Source: an uncultured Bacilli bacterium (GTDB lineage: Bacteria > Bacillota_I > Bacilli_A > RF39 > UBA660). From it: DNA of 64,000 bases. Below, in pieces: positions 1 to 10,115 of the stretch; within the stretch, counting starts at the first letter, position 1; the number at the start of each line of letters is the position of its first letter. The notes under the pieces are model-generated. The model did no database searches. It was not told where the DNA came from and saw nothing but the letters and a program-made list of their open reading frames with translations. A program made the translations under genes and the position numbers. The stretch spans positions 81,714 to 145,713 of the forward strand of contig CALVOP010000001.1 of assembly GCA_944350345.1 (NCBI GenBank). Direction: 5' to 3'.

Positions 1-429
1 ACTATAACCTTTTAAAGTTGAACCGCGAACAATTCTCATTAAAATAGTTTCCATCAAATCATCTGCATGATGTGCTGTTAACAAGAATTTAGCTCCATAC
101 TGCTTACATATTTTATCGAAATAATTATATCTAATTGACCTAGCTTCATTATGAAAATTATCTTCTCCATAATTTTCAATTTTCATATATTCAAAATATA
201 ATCCCTCATCATCACAATATTTTTGTAAAAACTTTCTTTCATCTTCACTTTCTTTACGAACATTATGATTCACATGAGCAACAACAATAAATAAATCCAT
301 TTCTTTTCTAATTCTATTCATTAAATGTAATAAACTCATAGAATCAGGACCGCCACTTACGCCTATGACAACTGTATCCTTATATTTAATACCGCTATCT
401 TTAACTAAATATTCATATACTTCATCCAT
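1..429 (-). CDS. tilS: tRNA(Ile)-lysidine synthase, N-terminal part (cut by window edge)
   Basis: TilS makes lysidine at C34 of tRNA(Ile2) so that it reads AUA. The first 143 codons lie in the window and the rest is beyond its left edge. The PP-loop ATP-binding motif SGGPDS sits near residue 27, followed by the HVNHNVR stretch and, further on, HHADDLMETILMRI, all typical of the TilS N-terminal catalytic domain. The ATG at 429 starts two bases after the stop of the upstream membrane protein gene, so the two are probably cotranscribed. In Bacillus tilS follows divIC and precedes hprT-ftsH. Here it instead follows an envelope cluster, so the order has been rearranged. Identification is secure from the motifs. 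Confidence 0.93.
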   Translation of the reverse strand, partial: MDEVYEYLVKDSGIKYKDTVVIGVSGGPDSMSLLHLMNRIRKEMDLFIVVAHVNHNVRKESEDERKFLQKYCDDEGLYFEYMKIENYGEDNFHNEARSIRYNYFDKICKQYGAKFLLTAHHADDLMETILMRIVRGSTLKGYS

Positions 430-431
430 TA

Positions 432-1085
432 CTATTCTCCATCTATTTTTTCAACGATATTTAGTTTATTATTATCATCAATTAATACAAAACTAGCTTG
501 ATTTTCATAACCCAAATCTTCTTCATATTCCCAAGAAGCATTTACCAAATACCCTGAATAACTTTTATCATTATAATCATAATCATATTCTTCAACACTA
601 TCTATTACAACATTACTTACAACAGGCAAAACTTGAGATCTATCACCATACAAATTGCTTTCAATAGTATTGTACATTGTATCACCTAAATTTATCTTAA
701 AATTTTCAACCATATCAGTATGAATAAATTCTAGTCCACCAATATCAGTACTAGTTAACTTGTTATCAAGATTATAAACATCTACAACAAACAATTGCAC
801 TAATAAAGATGCATATTTTTCTTCATCAATATCTTCTTCATTCAAAACCTCTTTTAACTCATTAAAATAAGTTTTATAAAGCTCAATATCTTCATCATCT
901 AAAGTATACCCATACAATTCCAAGGTATCTAAGTTTTCTCTAGTTTGTATAGGCTTTTCATCATTTTTGAAAAAATCAAAATATATTTTTATTCCTATTA
1001 TTAATATAACAACAATTAATAAAGCAATAGAAACAAAATAATATATTCTTTTCAAATTAAGTTTTTTATTAGTTACTATTTTCAT
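432..1085 (-). CDS. membrane-anchored protein of unknown function, coupled to LtaS-like gene
   Basis: This 217-residue protein is not recognised. It has a short basic N-terminus (MKIVTNKKLNLKR), one hydrophobic segment at about residues 14-35 that should act as an uncleaved signal anchor, and an acidic extracytoplasmic domain rich in Asp, Glu and Tyr. The ATG at 1085 is preferred over the ATG nine bases upstream because AGGGA lies nine bases before it, whereas the earlier ATG leaves almost no spacer. The start overlaps the end of the LtaS-like gene by 17 bases, which suggests translational coupling. By position it may work with lipoteichoic acid synthesis, but that is inference only. Confidence 0.75.
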   Translation of the reverse strand: MKIVTNKKLNLKRIYYFVSIALLIVVILIIGIKIYFDFFKNDEKPIQTRENLDTLELYGYTLDDEDIELYKTYFNELKEVLNEEDIDEEKYASLLVQLFVVDVYNLDNKLTSTDIGGLEFIHTDMVENFKINLGDTMYNTIESNLYGDRSQVLPVVSNVVIDSVEEYDYDYNDKSYSGYLVNASWEYEEDLGYENQASFVLIDDNNKLNIVEKIDGE

Positions 1086-3102
1086 CAAAAACATTCCCTA
1101 CTTTCTCTATTAAATCATGTGTTATTAATGCTTTAGAAACATCCAACCTTGCTTCAGTATATTGTTTATACTTCTCAATATAATCACTTTCTATAGGCTC
1201 ATTAGATAACAAGACATATTCATCTTTAAGATTATTATAAAATACTTTATTAGTTAAAAAATTACCATTTGGAAAAATCACAATTTTTTCATTATTTGAG
1301 AAAATATCATTACCAAGTGCATAATTTGCCTCAAATCCAAACATATTTGCAACAGTAGGAAGTACATCATACATACCCATAACGTCAGTTATCTCTCCAG
1401 AAAGAGATTTATCGCTAGTCCATATTATAAATGGTGTGTTTTTCAAAAGTTCATATTCATAAGTTCCCATCGGAATATATGTAGGATCCGTTTCATCTTT
1501 CACACTATCAGTATTTGGATCATAATTATATAACAAATTAAATTGACTTTTCCCCAATTTAGCTTCATGGTCGCCATAAATTATAAACACAGTGTCTTCA
1601 TCCAAATTATTTTCCATAATCATATCAAAGAATTCACCTAACGCCTCATCAGCATAATGTGCACTTTTCAAATAATTTCCCATACTAGTATTTTCCAGAT
1701 AAGGTACAGTAACTTCTTCAACAATATTATTACCATTCTCATCTACTTCATCTAATGTTTTATTAAATGTTATAGAGAAATCTAATTGTGGATATTTTTC
1801 CAAATCATTAAACGGAGAATGATTACTTAACGTTATAATAGTTCCCATATAATTTTCATGATTTTTCTTAATTTCCAACAATTTTTGAATAGATTGCTTA
1901 AAGAAAGATTTATCAGATAAGCCTAAACCAACATAATCATCTTGTGTTTTATCATTAGAAAATTCATAACTATCCTCTGCGTAAAAATGTTGATACCCTA
2001 AAGATTGATACATAGTTTTCCTATTCCAATAATCTCCATTATTCCCGTGCATACTAAAAGTATAATATCCTAAATCATTAAATAGTGATGGTAACGCCTC
2101 ATAAGTCCTATCATAATAGTTTAAAAATACCGTGCCACTACTAGAAGGCATTAGGCCTGTTGTTAAAGTAAACTCAGTATCACTACTTGTTCCAACACTT
2201 ATCTGCGGATAAAAATTAGAAAAATATAATCCTTCTTTAGCTAATTTATTTAAATTTGGTGTTATTTCAATTCCATTAACTTCTAAATCAATCAAAAAAT
2301 TTTGTATACTTTCAGCATGAATAAATATAACATTTTTCCCTTTAAAAATATCAGTATATTTATTATCAGAGGTATCTCTAACCAAACTCAAATAAAATTC
2401 TCTATACGTTCTCGCTGCTTCATCATAGCCAAACATCGTATTAACCTTAGGTTCTAGACTTTGTATTACATCATTAAATGTATAAGTATAAATTCCAAAT
2501 CTTTGAACTATATATTCTCTGTTCCATTGTTTTACAAATCGACTAATTTCTGTACCACTTAAAGTAACAATAACTATTGCTATAACGATATCGCCGCTTA
2601 TTAAAGTTTTAAAAAACATTTTTTTGCCACTTGTAATTGACTTAGGTTTTCTTTTTAAAACAAAATTATAGACCAACAAAAAAATAATTGGCGCTAAAAC
2701 ATAAATAAAATGATAAAGTTCCAATCTACTAGTAACTGAATCACTAACCTCGCCTAACATTGACAAAGTTCCAATTAAATTAACATAAACAAAAGATGAA
2801 TAAAACATATAATATATACTATTAACAACACCTAAAAATGTATAAAAAATTAAAATAGAAAAATAATAAATTACCTGATTTTTAGGCTTAATCAAATATC
2901 CAAACGATCCAATAATAATAACAACAGTTAAATCACACAAAAATGGTTTAAATGACCATATGTCACCAACAGTATTAAGCCTTAAAAAAAATCCTATTAA
3001 AACTCCTAAAATAACATAAGTCAAAAACAATAAATTATTTGAAAAATAATTAGAAAAAGCTTTTTTTAATTTCCCTTTTAATTCAACAATTCTTTCTCTC
3101 AT
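1069..3102 (-). CDS. lipoteichoic acid synthase-like membrane sulfatase
   Basis: This is a 677-residue LtaS-family protein. Proteins of this family transfer glycerol phosphate from phosphatidylglycerol to a growing lipoteichoic acid chain outside the membrane. Five hydrophobic segments occupy roughly residues 24-180, followed by an extracellular sulfatase-type domain. Glu264 (in HAES) and Thr305 (in GTSSDTEF) correspond to the metal-binding Glu and nucleophilic Thr of S. aureus LtaS, and YGDHEAK carries the late Asp-His metal ligands. SD GGAAGGAAG precedes the ATG. The gene has its own promoter and leads the LtaS-hypothetical-tilS unit. The exact polymer (LTA or a related glycerophosphate glycopolymer) cannot be told from sequence. 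Confidence 0.88.
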   Translation of the reverse strand: MRERIVELKGKLKKAFSNYFSNNLLFLTYVILGVLIGFFLRLNTVGDIWSFKPFLCDLTVVIIIGSFGYLIKPKNQVIYYFSILIFYTFLGVVNSIYYMFYSSFVYVNLIGTLSMLGEVSDSVTSRLELYHFIYVLAPIIFLLVYNFVLKRKPKSITSGKKMFFKTLISGDIVIAIVIVTLSGTEISRFVKQWNREYIVQRFGIYTYTFNDVIQSLEPKVNTMFGYDEAARTYREFYLSLVRDTSDNKYTDIFKGKNVIFIHAESIQNFLIDLEVNGIEITPNLNKLAKEGLYFSNFYPQISVGTSSDTEFTLTTGLMPSSSGTVFLNYYDRTYEALPSLFNDLGYYTFSMHGNNGDYWNRKTMYQSLGYQHFYAEDSYEFSNDKTQDDYVGLGLSDKSFFKQSIQKLLEIKKNHENYMGTIITLSNHSPFNDLEKYPQLDFSITFNKTLDEVDENGNNIVEEVTVPYLENTSMGNYLKSAHYADEALGEFFDMIMENNLDEDTVFIIYGDHEAKLGKSQFNLLYNYDPNTDSVKDETDPTYIPMGTYEYELLKNTPFIIWTSDKSLSGEITDVMGMYDVLPTVANMFGFEANYALGNDIFSNNEKIVIFPNGNFLTNKVFYNNLKDEYVLLSNEPIESDYIEKYKQYTEARLDVSKALITHDLIEKVGNVFDENSN

Positions 3103-3121
3103 ATTTCTTCCTTCCAGAAGT

Positions 3122-3150
3122 ATTATACCAAATTAAACATAGATTATCAA
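3122..3150 (-). promoter_or_regulatory. sigma-A-type promoter of the LtaS-like gene
   Basis: On the minus strand TTGATA (3150-3145) and TATAAT (3127-3122) are separated by 17 bases. Transcription would begin just upstream of the SD of the LtaS-like gene. This is one of the better promoter matches in the window. Confidence 0.75.
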
Positions 3151-3158
3151 ATTTTAAT

Positions 3159-3187
3159 AAAAAATAAAAACTGTAAAAATTACAGTT
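3159..3187 (-). terminator. rho-independent terminator after the YihY gene
   Basis: AACTGTAA and TTACAGTT form a stem with a 3-base loop (3169-3187). On the minus strand it is followed by a T-rich tract. It separates the YihY gene from the LtaS promoter. Confidence 0.7.
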
Positions 3188-3194
3188 AATTTAA

Positions 3195-4073
3195 TTATTT
3201 TTTTGTTGCTCTTACTTTTTTTTGTATCTCATCAAGTTTCATTGAATTAGTCTTTTCTATACGTTCTTCAACATTAATATGGTTAAATGCTAGCCCAACA
3301 ACAAAAACATACGCCATAAAATAAAACCACATCATTAAAATCACTATACTAGAAAGACCACCATAATATGCATTAAAATGAGCAAAATTTTTTATATAAT
3401 ATGAATAAATTACAGTTATTAACATCCAACATAAAGTAGTAAATATTGTCCCTTTATTAACATATTTACTAGGAATAACATCATCTGGAGCAATAGTATA
3501 TACCAATTTTATAAACATAAATACAACTAAAAAAGTAATAGGAATATTCAAAACCGGATATAAAACATTAAAAGCATTTATTAAAAGATTATCATCATTA
3601 GTAAAACTAGTTAAAATATTTAAAATAGTTTCACCAAATAAAGGAACAATCAATATGAATGTAAATAAAAGCAAGATTAATAATGTCATTATCATAGCCT
3701 TAATTCTTCTTTTAATATATCCAGAATTATTTAAATTAAAAATTGTATTAGATGCAATAATTATAGAATCAAATCCATTACTCGCCAAATAAAATGCAAT
3801 ACACAAAAAGATAACGTTTCCCAAAGTAAAACCAGTATTATCCAAAATAGGATAAACAATATCTAAAACTTCTTTAGAAAAATTAGTTTCAATAAAATTT
3901 GTTATGACATTTAAAGACAAATTAAAAGAAGTTGCTATAAAAAATATAATTGTAATTATTGGCACAACTGACAAAACAAAGTAAAAAGCTAAATGCCCAG
4001 GTAAAATGAGCATTTCTTTTCTTTGCATAATTTCAATTAAGTTTTTAAAAAACTCTTTTAATTTTTGAAACAT
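3195..4073 (-). CDS. YihY/BrkB family membrane protein
   Basis: This 292-residue polytopic protein belongs to the YihY/virulence factor BrkB family (once mis-annotated as ribonuclease BN), whose biochemical role is unsettled. About six hydrophobic segments are visible. Typical family stretches include PGHLAFYFVLSVVPI near residues 25-40 and LSSIVILMMWFYFMAYVFVVG near the end, followed by a basic tail. The ATG at 4073 is chosen because AGGGTG lies six bases upstream; the in-frame GTG at 4082 lies inside that SD. It starts one base after the stop of the receptor gene, so the two are an operon. Family assignment is good, function unknown. Confidence 0.85.
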   Translation of the reverse strand: MFQKLKEFFKNLIEIMQRKEMLILPGHLAFYFVLSVVPIITIIFFIATSFNLSLNVITNFIETNFSKEVLDIVYPILDNTGFTLGNVIFLCIAFYLASNGFDSIIIASNTIFNLNNSGYIKRRIKAMIMTLLILLLFTFILIVPLFGETILNILTSFTNDDNLLINAFNVLYPVLNIPITFLVVFMFIKLVYTIAPDDVIPSKYVNKGTIFTTLCWMLITVIYSYYIKNFAHFNAYYGGLSSIVILMMWFYFMAYVFVVGLAFNHINVEERIEKTNSMKLDEIQKKVRATKK

Positions 4074-4074
4074 A

Positions 4075-6081
4075 TTATTCACCCTTATTTTTTCTCATCA
4101 TAATAAGTGCTTCATTAATAGCATCATCAATTGTTTTAATTTCATCCTCAATCATAGAATATCCTATTGCAGCACCATATGGCTTAGGCAAATTATTAAA
4201 TTCTTTATTTAATTTATGCATATAAGTTAAAATAACTTTTTCCTCATAACCAACCATGTATACCAAGAATTCATTACCATCAGTTCTAATTATTTCAGAA
4301 TTTTCTCTTTGAGTTTTAATCAAAATATTAGCAGCTGCCTTTATTTGATTATCGCCCTCTTCATGACCATAAGTATCATTAATTTCCTTAATTTTATTTA
4401 AATCAATTGTAACAATGGCCTGTGGATAAACCTTATTGGCTTCCCAATATTCAATATTATCGTTTAAAAAATTTCTATTTTTTAAATTAGTCATAACATC
4501 CAAATACATAAGTTTATCCTCTTTTTTTATTTTTTTAGTTACTTTTATTTTTCTATTTAACAAATAAAAGAATAAAGTAATTGCAAATACTAAAATTAAT
4601 ATATATGTGATATTACTTAATATAAAGTTCAATAATATATTAGCATTTTTTTCATTTATTGTATCATTTAAAGCCTCTAACTTAGTTTCTTCTGAAGAAA
4701 TTAATGTCATATAAAACTCAAATAAATTATTAAAAATCGCATTATCAACGTTCATCAAATAATTAGCCCCTATAGAAGCTTGCCCAAAAAGTCTAATTCC
4801 ATAATCACTTAACTTATCATTCTTGTAATACTCATATGACTCTTTTTCCATTATGATTAAGTCATCTTCATTTAAATTTTTAAACAATTCATCATAATTA
4901 TCATATTTAACCAAAATTGCACCGTTTTGTTCAATATAATTACTTAAATTAGTCCCAGATACCATTTTTACTTTTATATTTTTTAATGAACTTAAAGATT
5001 TAGTAATGAAATTATTACTATTATGTGCTAATAAAACATATTTAGTATTACCCAAACCAACAGTTGTTTCATAGTTTGAATTACTAATTGAATAATAATT
5101 ATATACTAAATCAATTTTCTTTTTATTTAAAGCATTAGTTAAATCATTAACGCTAGAATATTTAACATATTTATATGTTGCACCAGTAAACTCAGAAAAC
5201 TTTTTTAAATATATATTTGATAACCCATTAAATTCCCTATTTATTTTTCCTTCAATAGGTAAATTTTCTACATACCCCACAATGTAATCATCATTTACTA
5301 TACTTTCTTTTTGAACACCACTTAACTCATTAGCAGTATAATAAATATCAATCAAATTAGAATTAATACTTTTTTTCAATTCTTCTTGCCATTTATTTAA
5401 AAACTTAGTAAAAATATCATTTAATCTATCATCACTCTGCGGCATAGTCAAAGTATAATAATAGTTTAACCCATCAAAATGATACACAATATTTAAATCA
5501 TCATAAATTATTGAATCAATATATCTATAAAGAGGAATTATTGCATAAGAAACTCCCTCATCAAAAGAATTTTGAACTTCTTTTAAACTAGCATATGATT
5601 TATAGACAATGCCTGAATAATCTTTCATATATTCTGATACTGCTGACAAATCACTAGAAAGAACAGCAACATTTTGATCTTTTAAATCATTAACTGAAGT
5701 AATACTGGTTTTATCGGGAGAAACCAATACGTAATGATCTTTATATAATACCAAATCATTATCACCAACAGTATTTTTTAAATTAAAAGAATAATTAGCA
5801 TTAATACTAACAACATTTAATGATAAATTAGTATCAAGTTCAAAGTCATTAACAAAATCAATAAAAACACCTTTACCAGAAGAATTAAAAACCGGAATAT
5901 CACTAGGAACATTTATATCAACAACATTATTAACGTTAGAATTTATCCAATTTTTTTCTAAAAATGAATATTCATCTTCCGAATTAGCAAACAATACTAT
6001 TAACAAGAATAACAAAGCCAATAGTACGATACCTACCGCGGCAATAATTAAATATTTTTTCTTAACAATTTGATTTTTCAT
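4075..6081 (-). CDS. membrane receptor: two periplasmic-binding-like domains plus degenerate GGDEF
   Basis: This 668-residue protein has a signal anchor at about residues 11-33, an extracellular part that reads as two tandem solute-binding-protein type (SBP_bac_3/PBPb-like) modules, a transmembrane helix at about 490-512, and a cytoplasmic GGDEF-type domain (about 520-665). In the GGDEF domain the first motif, DLNKIKEINDTYGHEEGD, is well kept, but the signature loop reads RTDGNEF instead of RxGGDEF. The first Gly becomes Asp and the catalytic Asp/Glu becomes Asn. It is therefore probably not an active diguanylate cyclase; it may bind nucleotide or act as a partner. SD TAGGAG precedes the ATG. 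No other c-di-GMP protein is seen in the window. The extracellular ligand is unknown. Confidence 0.8.
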   Translation of the reverse strand: MKNQIVKKKYLIIAAVGIVLLALLFLLIVLFANSEDEYSFLEKNWINSNVNNVVDINVPSDIPVFNSSGKGVFIDFVNDFELDTNLSLNVVSINANYSFNLKNTVGDNDLVLYKDHYVLVSPDKTSITSVNDLKDQNVAVLSSDLSAVSEYMKDYSGIVYKSYASLKEVQNSFDEGVSYAIIPLYRYIDSIIYDDLNIVYHFDGLNYYYTLTMPQSDDRLNDIFTKFLNKWQEELKKSINSNLIDIYYTANELSGVQKESIVNDDYIVGYVENLPIEGKINREFNGLSNIYLKKFSEFTGATYKYVKYSSVNDLTNALNKKKIDLVYNYYSISNSNYETTVGLGNTKYVLLAHNSNNFITKSLSSLKNIKVKMVSGTNLSNYIEQNGAILVKYDNYDELFKNLNEDDLIIMEKESYEYYKNDKLSDYGIRLFGQASIGANYLMNVDNAIFNNLFEFYMTLISSEETKLEALNDTINEKNANILLNFILSNITYILILVFAITLFFYLLNRKIKVTKKIKKEDKLMYLDVMTNLKNRNFLNDNIEYWEANKVYPQAIVTIDLNKIKEINDTYGHEEGDNQIKAAANILIKTQRENSEIIRTDGNEFLVYMVGYEEKVILTYMHKLNKEFNNLPKPYGAAIGYSMIEDEIKTIDDAINEALIMMRKNKGE

Positions 6082-6091
6082 ATATTATCTC

Positions 6092-6553
6092 CTAATTTGT
6101 CCAAACAACTTGACTATTTTTTGCGTTTTTATAACCCATTAATGGATAAATTTCACTTTCCTCTTCAGTAGTTTTAGCAGTAATTATAATTTGAATATCA
6201 TAAAAACTTTTTTCTTCATCACTGAATGCATCTAATGATTTAATTGCTAAACTTTGTGCATCAACTAGTGACAAATTTTCTTTTATATCTATATTTATAT
6301 AAATGATTTTTCCTTTTACATTTACCACAACTTCATTAAATGCAGTATTTTCAGCATATAAATCTGCCACTTTATCATTTATATCATCAGAAATTTGAAC
6401 ATCTTCAATTCCTTGTAATCTATCACCATATTCATCTTTGCCATTACCAGTATAAAAATATAAAACCAAAGAAACAGCAATAACAACTATACTCACAATA
6501 ATAACAATTGCAAGAACTAACAACACCTTATTTTCAGATAAAATTCGTTTCAC
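6092..6553 (-). CDS. small membrane-anchored protein of unknown function
   Basis: Not recognised. The 153-residue product has a basic N-terminus, one strong hydrophobic helix (about residues 10-33, rich in Val and Ile) and a C-terminal domain of alternating beta/alpha character ending QVVWTN. The start is taken as the GTG at 6553, six bases after GAGGTG; the in-frame GTG at 6562 overlaps that SD. It lies ten bases upstream of the degenerate-GGDEF receptor gene and is probably cotranscribed with it and yihY. A TATAAT-like -10 lies upstream without a clear -35. Confidence 0.65.
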   Translation of the reverse strand: MKRILSENKVLLVLAIVIIVSIVVIAVSLVLYFYTGNGKDEYGDRLQGIEDVQISDDINDKVADLYAENTAFNEVVVNVKGKIIYINIDIKENLSLVDAQSLAIKSLDAFSDEEKSFYDIQIIITAKTTEEESEIYPLMGYKNAKNSQVVWTN

Positions 6554-6604
6554 ACATGTCACCTCTTTTTTAAATTATACTATATTTTATTTTAGTTTAC
6601 TAGT

Positions 6605-8655
<2,051 letters not shown>

Positions 8656-8671
8656 GAATTTAGGTGATGAT

Positions 8672-10039
8672 ATGTACGATGTTGGAATAATAGGATGCGG
8701 TCCTGCCGGAATTTTTGCTGCATTAGAAATATTAAAAAATAAACCACAAACTAAAATAATAATGTTCGATAAAGGAAATAATATAAAAATAAGAAAATGT
8801 CCTAAATCAATAACAAATAAATGCATTTTTTGCAAACCATGTAATATATCATGCGGTTTTGGAGGTGCAGGAGCGTTTTCAGACGGAAAAATAACACTAT
8901 CTAAAGATGTGGGAGGATATTTAGAAGAATATATAGGTGAAAAGGTATTAAATGAATACATAAAATATGTAGATGATATATATGTATCCTTTGGTGGCGA
9001 TAAAGAAGTTGAATTTGATGAAAAATTTGCTGAAGAAATGTACAAAAAATGTAAAGAAAATAATTTAGATTTTATTAAATGCCCAATAAGACATTTAGGC
9101 ACAGAAAAATGTGTAGAAATAATGACAAAAATGTATGAAAAATTAACAAATTATAAAAACGTTACAATACTGGCAAACACAGAAATATTGGATGTTGAAA
9201 TGAAAGAAAAAACAATTATAACGAGCAAGGAAAAATATAAATGTAAAAATATCATTTTAGCAGTAGGAAGAAGCGGATCATCATGGTTACAAAACATTTG
9301 TAAAAATCAAAATATCGAACTACTCAACAATAAAGTTGATATAGGTGTTAGAGTTGAACTTCCTAGAAAAATAACTGACCCAATTACTAATCACTTATAC
9401 GAATTTAAAGTATATAATTATTCTAAAACAACTCAAAATGTTGTAAGAACCTTTTGTATGAGTCCAGGAGGATACGTAACACAAGAAAATTATGATAACG
9501 ATTTAGTATGTGTTAATGGTCATAGTTTCAAAGAAAATAAAAGTGAATTAACTAATTTTGCACTTTTAGTATCTGCACACTTTACCGAACCATTTAAAGA
9601 ACCAACTAAATATGGCGAACACATTGCCAGACTAGCAAATATGCTAACAGATGGAAAAGTAATGGTCCAAAGATTATATGATTTAAAACTAGCAAAACGA
9701 AGCACAAGAGAAAAGCTTAAAGAATTAACTTACGAGCCGACATTAAAAGATGCTGAACCAGGCGACTTGTCATTTGCACTACCAGGAAGAATATTAAATG
9801 CGATACTAGAAACTTTTGACGCACTAGAAAAAATATGTCCAGGAATTAGTGGTAAAGAAACAATTTTATACGGGGTAGAAGTAAAATTTTACTCAGCAAA
9901 AGTAAAAGTTGATAACAATTTACAAACAAACATAAAAAATATTTATGCTATTGGCGATGGAGCAGGAATAACAAGAGGATTATTACAAGCATCAATAAGT
10001 GGAGTAATCGCCGCAAAAGACATAATAAAAAATTTATAA
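8672..10039 (+). CDS. FAD-dependent dehydrogenase, COG2509 type
   Basis: This 455-residue flavoprotein belongs to the uncharacterised FAD-dependent dehydrogenase family (COG2509). An N-terminal Rossmann motif GIIGCGPAGIFAA binds FAD, and the C-terminal YAIGDGAGITRGLLQAS is the second FAD contact. A Cys-rich stretch (CPKSITNKCIFCKPCNISC) follows the Rossmann fold at about residues 47-65, ahead of GFGGAGAFSDGK. The ATG at 8672 is chosen because AGGTGA lies close upstream and the Rossmann strand begins at once; an in-frame ATG 66 bases earlier would add a non-conserved extension. It is one of only two left-arm genes transcribed toward the origin. The substrate is unknown. Confidence 0.85.
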   Translation: MYDVGIIGCGPAGIFAALEILKNKPQTKIIMFDKGNNIKIRKCPKSITNKCIFCKPCNISCGFGGAGAFSDGKITLSKDVGGYLEEYIGEKVLNEYIKYVDDIYVSFGGDKEVEFDEKFAEEMYKKCKENNLDFIKCPIRHLGTEKCVEIMTKMYEKLTNYKNVTILANTEILDVEMKEKTIITSKEKYKCKNIILAVGRSGSSWLQNICKNQNIELLNNKVDIGVRVELPRKITDPITNHLYEFKVYNYSKTTQNVVRTFCMSPGGYVTQENYDNDLVCVNGHSFKENKSELTNFALLVSAHFTEPFKEPTKYGEHIARLANMLTDGKVMVQRLYDLKLAKRSTREKLKELTYEPTLKDAEPGDLSFALPGRILNAILETFDALEKICPGISGKETILYGVEVKFYSAKVKVDNNLQTNIKNIYAIGDGAGITRGLLQASISGVIAAKDIIKNL

Positions 10040-10041
10040 GT

Positions 10042-10077
10042 AAAAAATAAGATAAAATATAGTCGATCTTGTTTTTT
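10042..10077. terminator. bidirectional terminator between COG2509 gene and pcrA
   Basis: AAGAT (10049-10053) and ATCTT (10066-10070) form a short stem. It is flanked by an A run on the left and a T run on the right, so it can act for both convergent genes. The stem is weak. Confidence 0.5.
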
Positions 10078-10115
10078 CATTTAAACTAAACATTAAAACA
10101 AAAAATTGTAAGCAT

